Assembly (NCBI RefSeq): GCF_002850745.1 | Contig: NZ_KZ559466.1 | Location: 742,825-806,824 of the forward strand | Length of the DNA: 64,000 nucleotides | Direction: 5' to 3' | DNA from: Nonomuraea indica | GTDB lineage: Bacteria; Actinomycetota; Actinomycetes; Streptosporangiales; Streptosporangiaceae | Shown: positions 26,172-35,114 of the stretch, in pieces | How positions within the stretch are numbered: position 1 is the first letter of the stretch | Layout of the letters: each line of letters starts with the position of its first letter | The notes under the pieces: model-generated | Told to the model about the DNA's origin: nothing | Seen by the model: only the letters and a program-made list of their open reading frames with translations | The model's database searches: none | Made by a program: the position numbers and the translations under genes

Positions 26172-26851
26172 TGGCGACCTGCCCCCAGGGCCACGCGTCG
26201 GGCGCCGACGACTACTGCGACGTGTGCGGCGCCCAGATGGGCGCCGCCGTGGGCCCCGCCATGGACGCTGCCGCCGGATCCGCGACGGGTGCCGCCGCGC
26301 CGGTCCCGGCTCCAGGGCCGGCCGGCCGGGCGGAGCCGCCCGGCGAGGAGTGCCCCGTCTGCCGGACGCCGCGCGCCGGGCAGTTCTGCGAGGTGTGCGG
26401 GCACGACTACACCGGCACCGCGCCGGCGCGGGTGGCGGTGACCGGTGCCCGCTGGGAGGCGGTCACCGCCGCCGACCGGGCCTACTACGACGAGGTCATC
26501 GCGCAGGGCGGCCCCGACGCCCATGCCGTCGCCTTCCCGCCCTACTGCCCGCAGCGTTCGTTCGCGCTCACCGGCGAGCAGGTGCGGATCGGCCGGCGCA
26601 GCAGGACCCGCGGGTCGGACCCGGAGATCGACCTGTCCGGCCCGCCGGAGGACCCGGGCGTCTCGCACCTGCACGCCGTGCTGCTCGCCCACGGGGACGA
26701 CTCCTGGTCGCTGGTCGATCCGGGCTCCGCCAACGGCACGCGGGTCAACGGCAAGCCCGTCACGGTCAACGTGCCCGTACCCGTCGGCGCGGGTGACCGC
26801 ATCCACCTCGGCGCGTGGACGGTCATCACCATCCGGCAGGGCACGCCGTGA
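26171..26851 (+). CDS. FHA-domain protein with two zinc ribbons
   Basis: 226 residues. Zinc ribbons CPQGH...YCDVCG (4-20) and CPVC...FCEVCG (61-77) are separated by an Ala/Gly/Pro linker. The C-terminal FHA domain (about 125-225) has GRRS (141-144), SHLHA (165-169) and NGTRVNG (188-194), the phosphothreonine-binding set. It resembles the role of GarA, the PknG target, but lacks GarA's N-terminal phospho-acceptor ETTS motif, so it is more likely a reader of phosphorylated partners. The ATG overlaps the upstream stop (TGATG). Confidence 0.9.
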   Translation: MATCPQGHASGADDYCDVCGAQMGAAVGPAMDAAAGSATGAAAPVPAPGPAGRAEPPGEECPVCRTPRAGQFCEVCGHDYTGTAPARVAVTGARWEAVTAADRAYYDEVIAQGGPDAHAVAFPPYCPQRSFALTGEQVRIGRRSRTRGSDPEIDLSGPPEDPGVSHLHAVLLAHGDDSWSLVDPGSANGTRVNGKPVTVNVPVPVGAGDRIHLGAWTVITIRQGTP

Positions 26852-28374
26852 CCGGCCCGCCCGTGCGGGCGCCCGGCCATGGACCCGGGCACGGGCCCGG
26901 GCAGGCGACCGGGCAGGCGACCGGGCAGGTGACCGCGCAGGCGCCGGGGCAGGTGCCGGGGCAGGCGGCCGTCCCGGCGTCGCACCCGCTGACGCCCGCG
27001 CAGCTCGCCGACGCGCGGCTCGCGCCGTCCCCCGCGCGCCCGAGCCGGTCGGGGCGGAGCGGCGTGCCCGGCCGCGTCCTGGCCCTGACCGGCGCCACGG
27101 TGACCGCCCTCGCGCTGCTGTTCGCCGCGCTGGCCGTGGGCGCCGGCTCGGCGGGCGACGGGCTGCGCGTCATCGGCCGTGACGCCGGCCCGCAGGTCGT
27201 CGCCACCGCCGGGCTGTACTTCGGGCTGAGCGACATGGACGCGCAGGTCGCCGACGCGCTGCTGATGGGCGAGGAGTACGCCGAACGCCGCCGGGCCGCC
27301 GTGGCCCGCTACGAGCAGCGGCGTTCGGAGGCCAACGCGGCGCTGCTGAAGGCGTTCGAGCTGTCCGGCGACGACCGGGCCGAGCGGCGGACCATCCAGT
27401 CGGTGCTCGACGGCCTCGGCCGCTACGAGCAACTGGCCGGGCAGGCCTTGCTGCTCGACGCGCGGTCCGGCCACGCCGCCGGTCCGCCGCCCGCGGAGGT
27501 CGTCGGGCTCTACCGGCAGGCGACCGACCTGATGCGGCGGGTCCTGCTGCCGCAGGCGTACAACCTGACCCTGGAGAGCGGCACGATCGTGCGCGCCACC
27601 CACGACGACAACAGCGCGACCGTGCCGCTCCTGCGCGCGGCCGTGATCGTCACCGGGCTGGCGGCCCTGGCGTGCCTGGCCCTGCTGCAGCTGTACCTGG
27701 CGCGGCGGTTCCGCCGGCTGGTCGCGCCGGCGCTGCTGGCCGCGGCCGCGGTGACCGTCGCCGCCGTGGTCGGCGGGGCGGGCGCCCTCGGGCGGGCGCA
27801 GGCCGACCTGCACACCGGCAAGAGGGAGGGCTTCGACCCGGTGCTGACCGTGGCCAGGGCGCGCGCCATCAGCAACAGCATGCAGGGCGACCAGAGCCGC
27901 TACCTGCTGGACAAGGAGCGGGCCGACACCTACGAGCACACCTTCCTCGACAAGTCCCAGACGGTGTTCTACCTGCCGGCCGGCAACCTCGGCGGCTATC
28001 ACGCCAAGGTCGCCGAGGGCGCCACGGACTTCCTCGGCCTCATGGGGGTCCAGGCGGCCGGGGCGGACGGGCAGCGCGTCGTGGCGGCCTACCGCACGTT
28101 CCAGGAGGCCGACACGACCTTCCGGGCGCTCGTGCGCGACGGCCGTCACCGCGAGGCCGTCGCCGCCCGGCTGGGGCCGGTGCGGGAGGCCTTCGACGCC
28201 TACGACCGGACGCTGCTGGCGCTGTCGCAGCGGCACCAGGCCGCCTTCGAGCGGGCCATCGGCTCGGGCGAGCGCGGCCTCGACATCCTGTGGCGGCTGC
28301 TCCCCTTCGCCATCGGCGGGCTCGGCCTGCTGGTCGCGGCGGGGGTGTGGCCCCGGCTCAAGGAGTACAGGTGA
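26848..28374 (+). CDS. glnX: GlnX-like four-TM sensor protein
   Basis: 508 residues. A Pro/Gly/Gln-rich cytosolic tail (1-75) contains short GQATGQ-type repeats. Transmembrane helices lie near 77-99, 260-283, 291-313 and 483-501, leaving two helical external domains of about 160 and 170 residues. That is the layout of mycobacterial GlnX, which links the external binding protein GlnH to the kinase PknG. Sequence identity cannot be measured here; the call rests on topology and on lying between pknG and glnH. The GTG start overlaps the FHA gene stop (GTGA). Confidence 0.8.
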   Translation: MTGPPVRAPGHGPGHGPGQATGQATGQVTAQAPGQVPGQAAVPASHPLTPAQLADARLAPSPARPSRSGRSGVPGRVLALTGATVTALALLFAALAVGAGSAGDGLRVIGRDAGPQVVATAGLYFGLSDMDAQVADALLMGEEYAERRRAAVARYEQRRSEANAALLKAFELSGDDRAERRTIQSVLDGLGRYEQLAGQALLLDARSGHAAGPPPAEVVGLYRQATDLMRRVLLPQAYNLTLESGTIVRATHDDNSATVPLLRAAVIVTGLAALACLALLQLYLARRFRRLVAPALLAAAAVTVAAVVGGAGALGRAQADLHTGKREGFDPVLTVARARAISNSMQGDQSRYLLDKERADTYEHTFLDKSQTVFYLPAGNLGGYHAKVAEGATDFLGLMGVQAAGADGQRVVAAYRTFQEADTTFRALVRDGRHREAVAARLGPVREAFDAYDRTLLALSQRHQAAFERAIGSGERGLDILWRLLPFAIGGLGLLVAAGVWPRLKEYR

Positions 28375-29180
28375 GACGTCTGCTCGCGGCGGCGCTGTCC
28401 CTGGTGGCGCTGGCCGGCGCGGGGTGCGCGGGCGACCGGCCCGAGTCGGTCGTGGACCTCGACGAGATCGTCATCGCGGTGCGGCCCGACCTGCCCTCGA
28501 TCGGATACCGCCGGCCCGACGGGACGCTGGAGGGCTTCGACGTGGACGTCGGCCGCTACATCGCGGGCCGGCTCGGCAAGAAGGCCACGTTCGTGCCGGT
28601 GTACGCGGCCGAGCGCGAGCGAGTCGTCACCTCCGGCCGGGCCGACCTGGTGGTGGCCACGTACACGATCAGCATGGACCGCAAGCAGCGGGTGCTGTTC
28701 GCCGGGCCGTACCACGTCTCCTACCAGGACATCCTGGTGCGGCCGGACGAGACGGCGATCCGGGGGGTACGCGACCTGAAGGGCCGGCGCATCTGCGAGG
28801 TGCAGGGCGCGAACGCCGCCCAGCGGGTCGTGGAGGAGCGCGGCGTGGCGGCCGAGGTGGTGCCGGTGCGCGACTACGCGGCATGCGTGGCCGCGCTGAA
28901 GGCCGGCCGGCTGGACGCCATCACCACCAACGACGTCATCCTGGCCGGGCTCGCCATCCAGGACGGCTCCGGGCTGCGCCTGACGAACGCCCGGTTCAAC
29001 GAGCAGCGGACCGGGGTCGGCATGCGCAAGGGCGACATCGAGGGCTGCGAGGCGGTCAACCGGGCGATCACCTCCATGTACCAGGACGGCACCGCCGCCC
29101 GGCTGCTCGGACGGTGGTTCGGCAGGTCGGGGCTGGACCTGTCGACGGTCGCGGTGCCCCAGTTCGAGGGTTGTTCCTGA
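28371..29180 (+). CDS. glnH: GlnH-like amino-acid-binding lipoprotein
   Basis: 269 residues. Lipoprotein signal with LAGAGC (Cys19), then a type 3 solute-binding domain: GYRRPDGTLEGFDVDVGRYIA, the ligand Arg/Asp region SGRADLVVATYTISMDRKQRVLFAGPY and DAITTNDVILAG. In mycobacteria GlnH binds aspartate/glutamate outside and signals through GlnX to PknG. There is no ABC permease or ATPase gene here, so it is a sensor rather than a transport protein. The GTG start overlaps the glnX stop (GTGA). Last gene of the seven-gene operon. Confidence 0.88.
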   Translation: MRRLLAAALSLVALAGAGCAGDRPESVVDLDEIVIAVRPDLPSIGYRRPDGTLEGFDVDVGRYIAGRLGKKATFVPVYAAERERVVTSGRADLVVATYTISMDRKQRVLFAGPYHVSYQDILVRPDETAIRGVRDLKGRRICEVQGANAAQRVVEERGVAAEVVPVRDYAACVAALKAGRLDAITTNDVILAGLAIQDGSGLRLTNARFNEQRTGVGMRKGDIEGCEAVNRAITSMYQDGTAARLLGRWFGRSGLDLSTVAVPQFEGCS

Positions 29181-29209
29181 CGCGCGACAGCGTGGCCGCC
29201 GCGGCAGGC

Positions 29210-29272
29210 GCGACGGGCCCGGGAGCTCACGGGCCCGGGAAGCACGACGGGCCCGGGGGTTCCCGGGCCCGT
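29210..29272. terminator. Terminator region between the PknG operon and the sigma-factor gene
   Basis: ACGGGCCCGGG occurs twice nearly intact (from about 29212 and 29247), with a shorter ACGGGCCCGGG-type copy between. The last copy pairs with its inverse at 29262-29272 around a GGTT loop, a perfect 11-bp stem. It lies between two converging genes and can serve both. Confidence 0.7.
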
Positions 29273-29292
29273 GTGTCGTACGGCGGAGCGGC

Positions 29293-30441
<1,149 letters not shown>

Positions 30442-30895
30442 GGGAGACAGTCTGCAGTATTGCTTCCATAAAATGGCAGACCCATTTTTGTCACCGAAGG
30501 TAAGGCCGCGCCCTTACCGAATTGAGATCCCTTATAGGTTTAGCCGGAGTTTGATCAGGAAAGTAAAGTCCATTACGCGATGTGGATTCGCTGGTGCGAC
30601 GGCGCACCCGGTCGATCAGGGGCCGGACGCGGGCCGCCGCCTGCCCGGATACCGCGCTACGGCCGGCCGCGAAGTCCGTCCATGACGGACGCGAATAACA
30701 TTCCACCGCGGCTTCCGGACGGGAGCGCCGTCCCGCCGCCGAAATGGCGCGGATGCGGGTGTCACGACAGCCGCTGCGCCTTGCCGAGCAGCCGCCGCGC
30801 CACCACCACCGGTGCGAGGAATGCGCCGCCGACCACCTGCGGGAAGGCCAGGGCCGGATCGCGCAGCACGCCCAGCGGGCCGGCGGACGGCGCGG
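30442..30895. other. Gene-poor interval upstream of the sigma gene
   Basis: It holds the sigma-gene leader: an inverted repeat GGTAAGG/CCTTACC (30499-30518) and an AT-rich patch with a -10-like TATAAG on the minus strand (30531-30536). Next to dnaG, a minus-strand frame (about 30765-30899) with good codon bias could encode a 44-residue peptide (GPLGVLRDPALAFPQVVGG...), but its only start would be a CTG overlapping the dnaG stop. Not called as a gene. Confidence 0.4.
30499..30518. repeat. Inverted repeat in the sigma-factor leader
   Basis: GGTAAGG and CCTTACC are perfect 7-bp arms around CCGCGC. It could be an operator or a leader hairpin. Confidence 0.4.
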
Positions 30896-32737
30896 TCAGC
30901 TGCCGGCGGCGCGTTCGCGCAGCACCTTGCGCTGCTGCTCCAGCCCCAGCAGCTCGCCGAACAGCCGGCGGTGCTCCTGCGGCTCCTCCACCGGGTTGAG
31001 CCGCTGCAGCCGCGACTTGATCTGGGCGATGGCGCGGTCGACCGCGACGGCCTCGATCGCGGCGAGCATGGCGGCTCCGTAGCGCTCCTCGACGTGCGAC
31101 TCGGCCTGGATCGCCTCCACCGCGAACCGTGTCACCAGCACCCGTGTCGCCTCGTCGTGCGCGTGCTCCAGCAGCCGGTCGATCCACTCGCGGCCGCCGT
31201 GCCCGGCCGACGCCGTGCCGCCCGCCGCCGCGATCACCGTGTGCAGCGTCTGGTGGTCGGGCGCGGTGAACGCCTGCTGATCGAGCGCGTCGAAGCGGGG
31301 CCCGAGGAGCGCCGGCCGCTGCACGGCGAGCTTGAGCAGCTCCCCCTCGACCCGCACGTGGGGATCGACCGGGGCCGCCCGGGGGGCACGCTGCGGCTTG
31401 CCGTGCTGGGCGCGCGCCACGTCGGCGATGCGCTGCATGACGAACCGTTCGTCCATGAACCCGAGCCACCGGTCGAGGTCGATGGCGTAGCGCTTGCGCA
31501 GGCCGGCGTCCTTGATGCCGGCCACGATCGGCGCCGCCGCGTCGAGCGCCGCGATCTTGCCTTCGTTGCTGCGCAGGTCGTAGCGGTTGATGGTGCTGCG
31601 GATGGCGAACTGGAACAGCGGCTCGCGGCTCGCGACGAGGTCACGCACGGCCGCGTCGCCCTGCTTGATGCGCAGGTCGCACGGGTCGAGCCCGTCGGCC
31701 TGCACCGCCACGTAGGTCTGGGTGACGAACTTCTGCTCGTCGGCGAAGGCCCGCAGCGCCGCCTTCTGACCGGCCGCGTCGCCGTCGAAGGTGAAGATCA
31801 CCTCGCCGCGGAACTCGGCCTGGTCGAGCAGGAAGCGCCGCAGGATCTTGATGTGCTCCTCGCCGAACGAGGTGCCGCAGGTCGCCACCGCCGTCGGCAC
31901 GCCCGCCAGATGGCAGGCCATCACGTCGGTGTAGCCCTCGACGATCACCGCCTGGGAGCGCCGGGAGATCTCCCGCTTGGCCAGGTCGATGCCGTAGAGG
32001 ACCTGGCTCTTCTTGTAGAGCGGCGAATCCGGCGTGTTGAGGTATTTGGGGCCGTCGTCGGAGTCGAGCAGCTTGCGCGCCCCGAACCCGATCACGTCGC
32101 CGGTGGCGTCGCGGATCGGCCAGATCAGCCGCCCGCGGAACCGGTCGATCGGCCCCCGCCGGCCCTCCCGGGCCAGCCCGCCCTTGACCAGCTCATCGGC
32201 GGTGAACCCGCGCCCCATGAGGTGGCGGGCCAGCGCCTCCCACTCGGCCGGCGCGTAGCCCACCCCGAACGCCTCGGCGTCAGCCCGCTCGAAGCCCCGC
32301 TCGGACAGGAACCGGCGGCCGGCGGCCGCCTCGGGCTTCATGAGCCGGTCGGCGTAGAACTCGGCGGCGAGCCGGTGCGCCTCGATCAGCCGGGCGCGCT
32401 CGCCGTGGTCACGGCGCGGGACGTAGCCGCCCTGCTCGTACTGGAGCTGGATGCCCGCCCGCTGCGCCAGCCGCTCGACGGCCTCGGAGAACGACAGGTG
32501 CTCGATCTTCTCGACGAACGTGATCACGTCGCCGCCTTCGGAGCAGCCGAAGCAGAAGTACATCCCCCGCTCGGGCGTGACGTTGAAGGACGGGCTCTTC
32601 TCGTCGTGGAAGGGGCACAGGCCCTTGAGGTTTCCGCCGCCGGCGTTGCGCAGCTGGATGTGCTCGCCGATGACCTCGGCGATGGGGGATCGCTCGCGTA
32701 CGAGCGCGATGTCGACGTCACGGATGCGGCCAGCCAC
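30896..32737 (-). CDS. dnaG: DNA primase
   Basis: 613 residues. The N-terminal zinc finger has [11 protein letters not shown] and [10 protein letters not shown]; the catalytic TOPRIM core follows ([28 protein letters not shown]), then the C-terminal helicase-binding region. It makes RNA primers at the replication fork. The dnaG-dgt neighbourhood, with rpoD close by, is common in actinobacteria. The LytM lipoprotein gene starts divergently. Confidence 0.96.
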   Translation of the reverse strand: MAGRIRDVDIALVRERSPIAEVIGEHIQLRNAGGGNLKGLCPFHDEKSPSFNVTPERGMYFCFGCSEGGDVITFVEKIEHLSFSEAVERLAQRAGIQLQYEQGGYVPRRDHGERARLIEAHRLAAEFYADRLMKPEAAAGRRFLSERGFERADAEAFGVGYAPAEWEALARHLMGRGFTADELVKGGLAREGRRGPIDRFRGRLIWPIRDATGDVIGFGARKLLDSDDGPKYLNTPDSPLYKKSQVLYGIDLAKREISRRSQAVIVEGYTDVMACHLAGVPTAVATCGTSFGEEHIKILRRFLLDQAEFRGEVIFTFDGDAAGQKAALRAFADEQKFVTQTYVAVQADGLDPCDLRIKQGDAAVRDLVASREPLFQFAIRSTINRYDLRSNEGKIAALDAAAPIVAGIKDAGLRKRYAIDLDRWLGFMDERFVMQRIADVARAQHGKPQRAPRAAPVDPHVRVEGELLKLAVQRPALLGPRFDALDQQAFTAPDHQTLHTVIAAAGGTASAGHGGREWIDRLLEHAHDEATRVLVTRFAVEAIQAESHVEERYGAAMLAAIEAVAVDRAIAQIKSRLQRLNPVEEPQEHRRLFGELLGLEQQRKVLRERAAGS

Positions 32738-32789
32738 GCCGTGAGTCTATTGCGGCGGACCGACACTCCCCACCCGGCGGCCGCCGCCC

Positions 32790-32882
32790 CCGCAGGAAAG
32801 GGTGATATCACCCGTAGGGCCGGGAAACCGGGAAAACGTATCCAGCCTGTTGCCCGGTCGGCTACAAAGGTAAAGCCTGCGG
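32790..32882 (+). ncRNA. Candidate structured leader RNA upstream of the LytM lipoprotein
   Basis: A closing stem CCGCAGG (32790-32796)/CCTGCGG (32876-32882) encloses a hairpin GGGTG-ATAT-CACCC (32800-32813) and a long arm in which CCCGGTCGGCTAC (32853-32865) pairs wholly with GTAG, CCG and ACCGGG segments of 32814-32832. A purine-rich AAAGGTAAAG (32866-32875) is left as a joining strand. The fold ends 27 bases before the ATG. It does not look like the ydaO c-di-AMP riboswitch that often precedes actinobacterial cell-wall hydrolases. Structure is inferred by eye. Confidence 0.45.
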
Positions 32883-32908
32883 TGGATACGGTGACACGGG
32901 TGGAGATC

Positions 32909-33796
32909 ATGCGATCGGGGCCTTGGGGACGACGGGCTGCCGTGGCGTGCGCGCTTCTGCTGGCCGGCGCCTGCTCGCAGCAGGCCGGCGTCGCGGGGGT
33001 CAGCGCCGAGTCGCCGGTGACCGCCCCGCCGGCCGTCTCGCCGACCGGGGCCACGCCCGTCGTCACCGCGACGATCCCGGAGCGGGGCCCGTCGGGGCAG
33101 GCCGAGTCCGACACGACGCCCTCCGGGAGGATCGAGGCGCCGGAGGGCGGCAAGCCGGTCAAGGTGCCGCCGCCGAAGCTGTCGGCCCACACCTACACGT
33201 TCCCGGTGCAGGGCTGCCGGGTGAGCTACCAGCGCAGGCTGCTGGTGCTGCCCAAGACGACGATCTGGGCCGGCAAGGGGTGCGCGTTCGTGGCGCCCGT
33301 CAGCGGCGTGGTGGACGAGGTCAACACCGCCAACAGGTGGCTGCCGTCCACCGACGCGGGTCCCGACCGCGAGGGCAGGTTCGTCACGATCATCGGTGAC
33401 GACGGGGTGCGCTATCTGGGCGGGCACCTCGACTCGGTCGCCGACGGCATCAGGCCCGGGGTGCGCGTCGGCGGCGGGCAGCTTCTCGGCCGGGTGGGGA
33501 CGTCCGGCAACGCCCGCAGCACCGGCCCCAACCTCTACTTCGCGATCTCGTGGAAGACCGGGTCGCGCTACTGGTGGGTGCGCCGCGGCATGGTGAACCC
33601 GTGGAGCTACCTCGACTCCTGGCTGTCGGGCAACCGCACCCTCTCCCCGCGCGAGGAGACGCTGGCCCTGCGCGCCCGGGTCGGTGAGACCCCGCGCTGC
33701 ACCGTCCAGTGCTCGGCGAAGAAGAAGCCGGTCGAGCCGCGGGAGGAGCCCGAGCGGGAGGAGCCGCCCGTGGTGATCACCCTCACCCCGTCCTGA
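32909..33796 (+). CDS. LytM/M23-fold lipoprotein with lost catalytic histidines
   Basis: 295 residues. Lipobox LAGAC (Cys22), a Pro/Thr-rich linker to about residue 90, then an M23-like domain (FVAPVSGVVDEV, GVRYLGGHLDSVADGI, GRVGTSGNARSTGP). Active M23 endopeptidases read TGPHLHFE at the end of the site; here it is TGPNLYFA, so both zinc/catalytic His of HxH are gone. It is probably a non-catalytic LytM factor that binds peptidoglycan or activates an amidase. The ATG has GGAG close upstream; a GTG at 32900 is in frame. Confidence 0.85.
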   Translation: MRSGPWGRRAAVACALLLAGACSQQAGVAGVSAESPVTAPPAVSPTGATPVVTATIPERGPSGQAESDTTPSGRIEAPEGGKPVKVPPPKLSAHTYTFPVQGCRVSYQRRLLVLPKTTIWAGKGCAFVAPVSGVVDEVNTANRWLPSTDAGPDREGRFVTIIGDDGVRYLGGHLDSVADGIRPGVRVGGGQLLGRVGTSGNARSTGPNLYFAISWKTGSRYWWVRRGMVNPWSYLDSWLSGNRTLSPREETLALRARVGETPRCTVQCSAKKKPVEPREEPEREEPPVVITLTPS

Positions 33797-33812
33797 CGAG
33801 CCCCGCGGCGCG

Positions 33813-35033
33813 TCAGCCGGACAGGCGCCGGTGCCAGGCGACGGCCGAGGTGTCGGTGAGCGAGGCGATCTGGTCGATGACGACCCTGACCCGGGCCGCG
33901 TCGTCGGCCGCCTCCAGGAACGCCGGACGGAAGGCCGGCTCCAGCGTGCGCGGCGCGCCCAGGGTGATCAGGGAGGCCAGCTCGGTGATGAGCTCGCGCT
34001 GCCTGGCCTGCTTGGCATGGTGGTGGTCGGTGGTCATGACGAAGTGGGCGGTGATGCCCTTGAGCACCGCGCACTCCAGCTTGGTCGAGCGCGGCACGAC
34101 CAGGTCGACGCGGTGGCGCGGCCCGTAGGCGTCCTTGGTGGCCGTCTGCGCCGAGCGGCAGAACCCGCCGATGAGGCCGCTGGTGAGGGCCTTGAGCGCG
34201 GCCAGGTCGGCGAGCGTGGCGGTGAAGGCGCGCGGCCACAGCGGGTGGGCGACCAGCCGCGCCAGCGTCTCCTCCAGTTCGGCGAGGTCGGCGTCGGGCG
34301 CGTACCAGACGCGGGCCAGCTCGCACACCTGCCGGCGCTCGACCGGCGAGCGCAGCGCCTCGGGGGTGACGTGGCCGGCGTGGAAGGCGTCCTCCAGGTC
34401 GTGCACGGAGTACGCCACGTCGTCGGCCCAGTCCATGATCTGCGCCTCGAAGCTGACCCGGCCGGGCGGCGCGCCCTCCCTGATCCACGCGAAGACGGGC
34501 AGGTCGTCGTCGTACACGCCGAACTTGGGCGACGTCTCGCAGGTCCAGGGGTACTTGATGGAGGCGTCGAGGGCGGCCCGGGTGAGGTTGAGCCCGGCGC
34601 TGCGGCCGTCCTCGGTGATCACCTTGGCCTCCAGCCGGGTGAGCAGCCGCAGGCTCTGCGCGTTGCCCTCGAAGCCGCCGCAGGTGCCGGCCAGCTCGTT
34701 CAGGGCGACCTCGCCGTTGTGCCCGAACGGCGGGTGCCCCAGGTCGTGGGCCAGGCAGGCGGTCTCGACCAGGTCGGGATCGACGCCCAGGGTGGCGCCC
34801 ATCTCGCGGCCGACCTGGGCGCATTCGAGGGAGTGGGTGAGCCGGGTGCGCGGGATGTGCTGGCCGCCGCCCGGCGCCTCGCCGGGGCCGACGACCTGCG
34901 TCTTGGCCGCGAGCCGGCGCAGGGCGGCGCTGTGCAGGACCCGGGCGCGGTCACGCTCGAAGGCGCCGCGCTCGGCGTTGCCGGGAGGCTCCGGCACCCA
35001 TCGTGCCTCGTCGTGATCGTCATAGCGGACCAT
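33813..35033 (-). CDS. dgt: Deoxyguanosinetriphosphate triphosphohydrolase-like protein
   Basis: About 406 residues of the HD superfamily. RDRARVLHSAALRRLAAKTQV and RTRLTHSLECAQVGR are the conserved N-terminal blocks, HDLGHPPFGHNGE the HD metal site and DWADDVAYSVHDLEDA the second. It splits dNTPs to deoxynucleoside and triphosphate, tuning DNA precursor pools. The start MVRYDDHDEARWVPEP at 35033 fits the family; a GTG at 35054 is the alternative. dgt beside dnaG is a common actinobacterial pair, here separated by the LytM gene. Confidence 0.92.
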   Translation of the reverse strand: MVRYDDHDEARWVPEPPGNAERGAFERDRARVLHSAALRRLAAKTQVVGPGEAPGGGQHIPRTRLTHSLECAQVGREMGATLGVDPDLVETACLAHDLGHPPFGHNGEVALNELAGTCGGFEGNAQSLRLLTRLEAKVITEDGRSAGLNLTRAALDASIKYPWTCETSPKFGVYDDDLPVFAWIREGAPPGRVSFEAQIMDWADDVAYSVHDLEDAFHAGHVTPEALRSPVERRQVCELARVWYAPDADLAELEETLARLVAHPLWPRAFTATLADLAALKALTSGLIGGFCRSAQTATKDAYGPRHRVDLVVPRSTKLECAVLKGITAHFVMTTDHHHAKQARQRELITELASLITLGAPRTLEPAFRPAFLEAADDAARVRVVIDQIASLTDTSAVAWHRRLSG

Positions 35034-35114
35034 AAGTGCACTGATTTTATCCACTTTCCGGTCTCCGCTAGTGTCAAGTGCCGCGAGAACCCCCTTCCCC
35101 GGGAGCCCTCCTCC

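Noticed and set aside
26880..26970. GQATGQ-like DNA repeats as a mobile or structural repeat
   Set aside because: Short, imperfect and in frame within the cytosolic tail of the GlnX-like protein; ordinary low-complexity coding sequence.
30765..30899. Small gene downstream of dnaG
   Set aside because: Codon bias is good, but no ATG, GTG or TTG start exists; only a CTG overlapping the dnaG stop.
32790..32882. ydaO-type c-di-AMP riboswitch before the M23 gene
   Set aside because: The conserved ydaO junction sequences are absent although the gene context would fit; reported instead as an unassigned fold.
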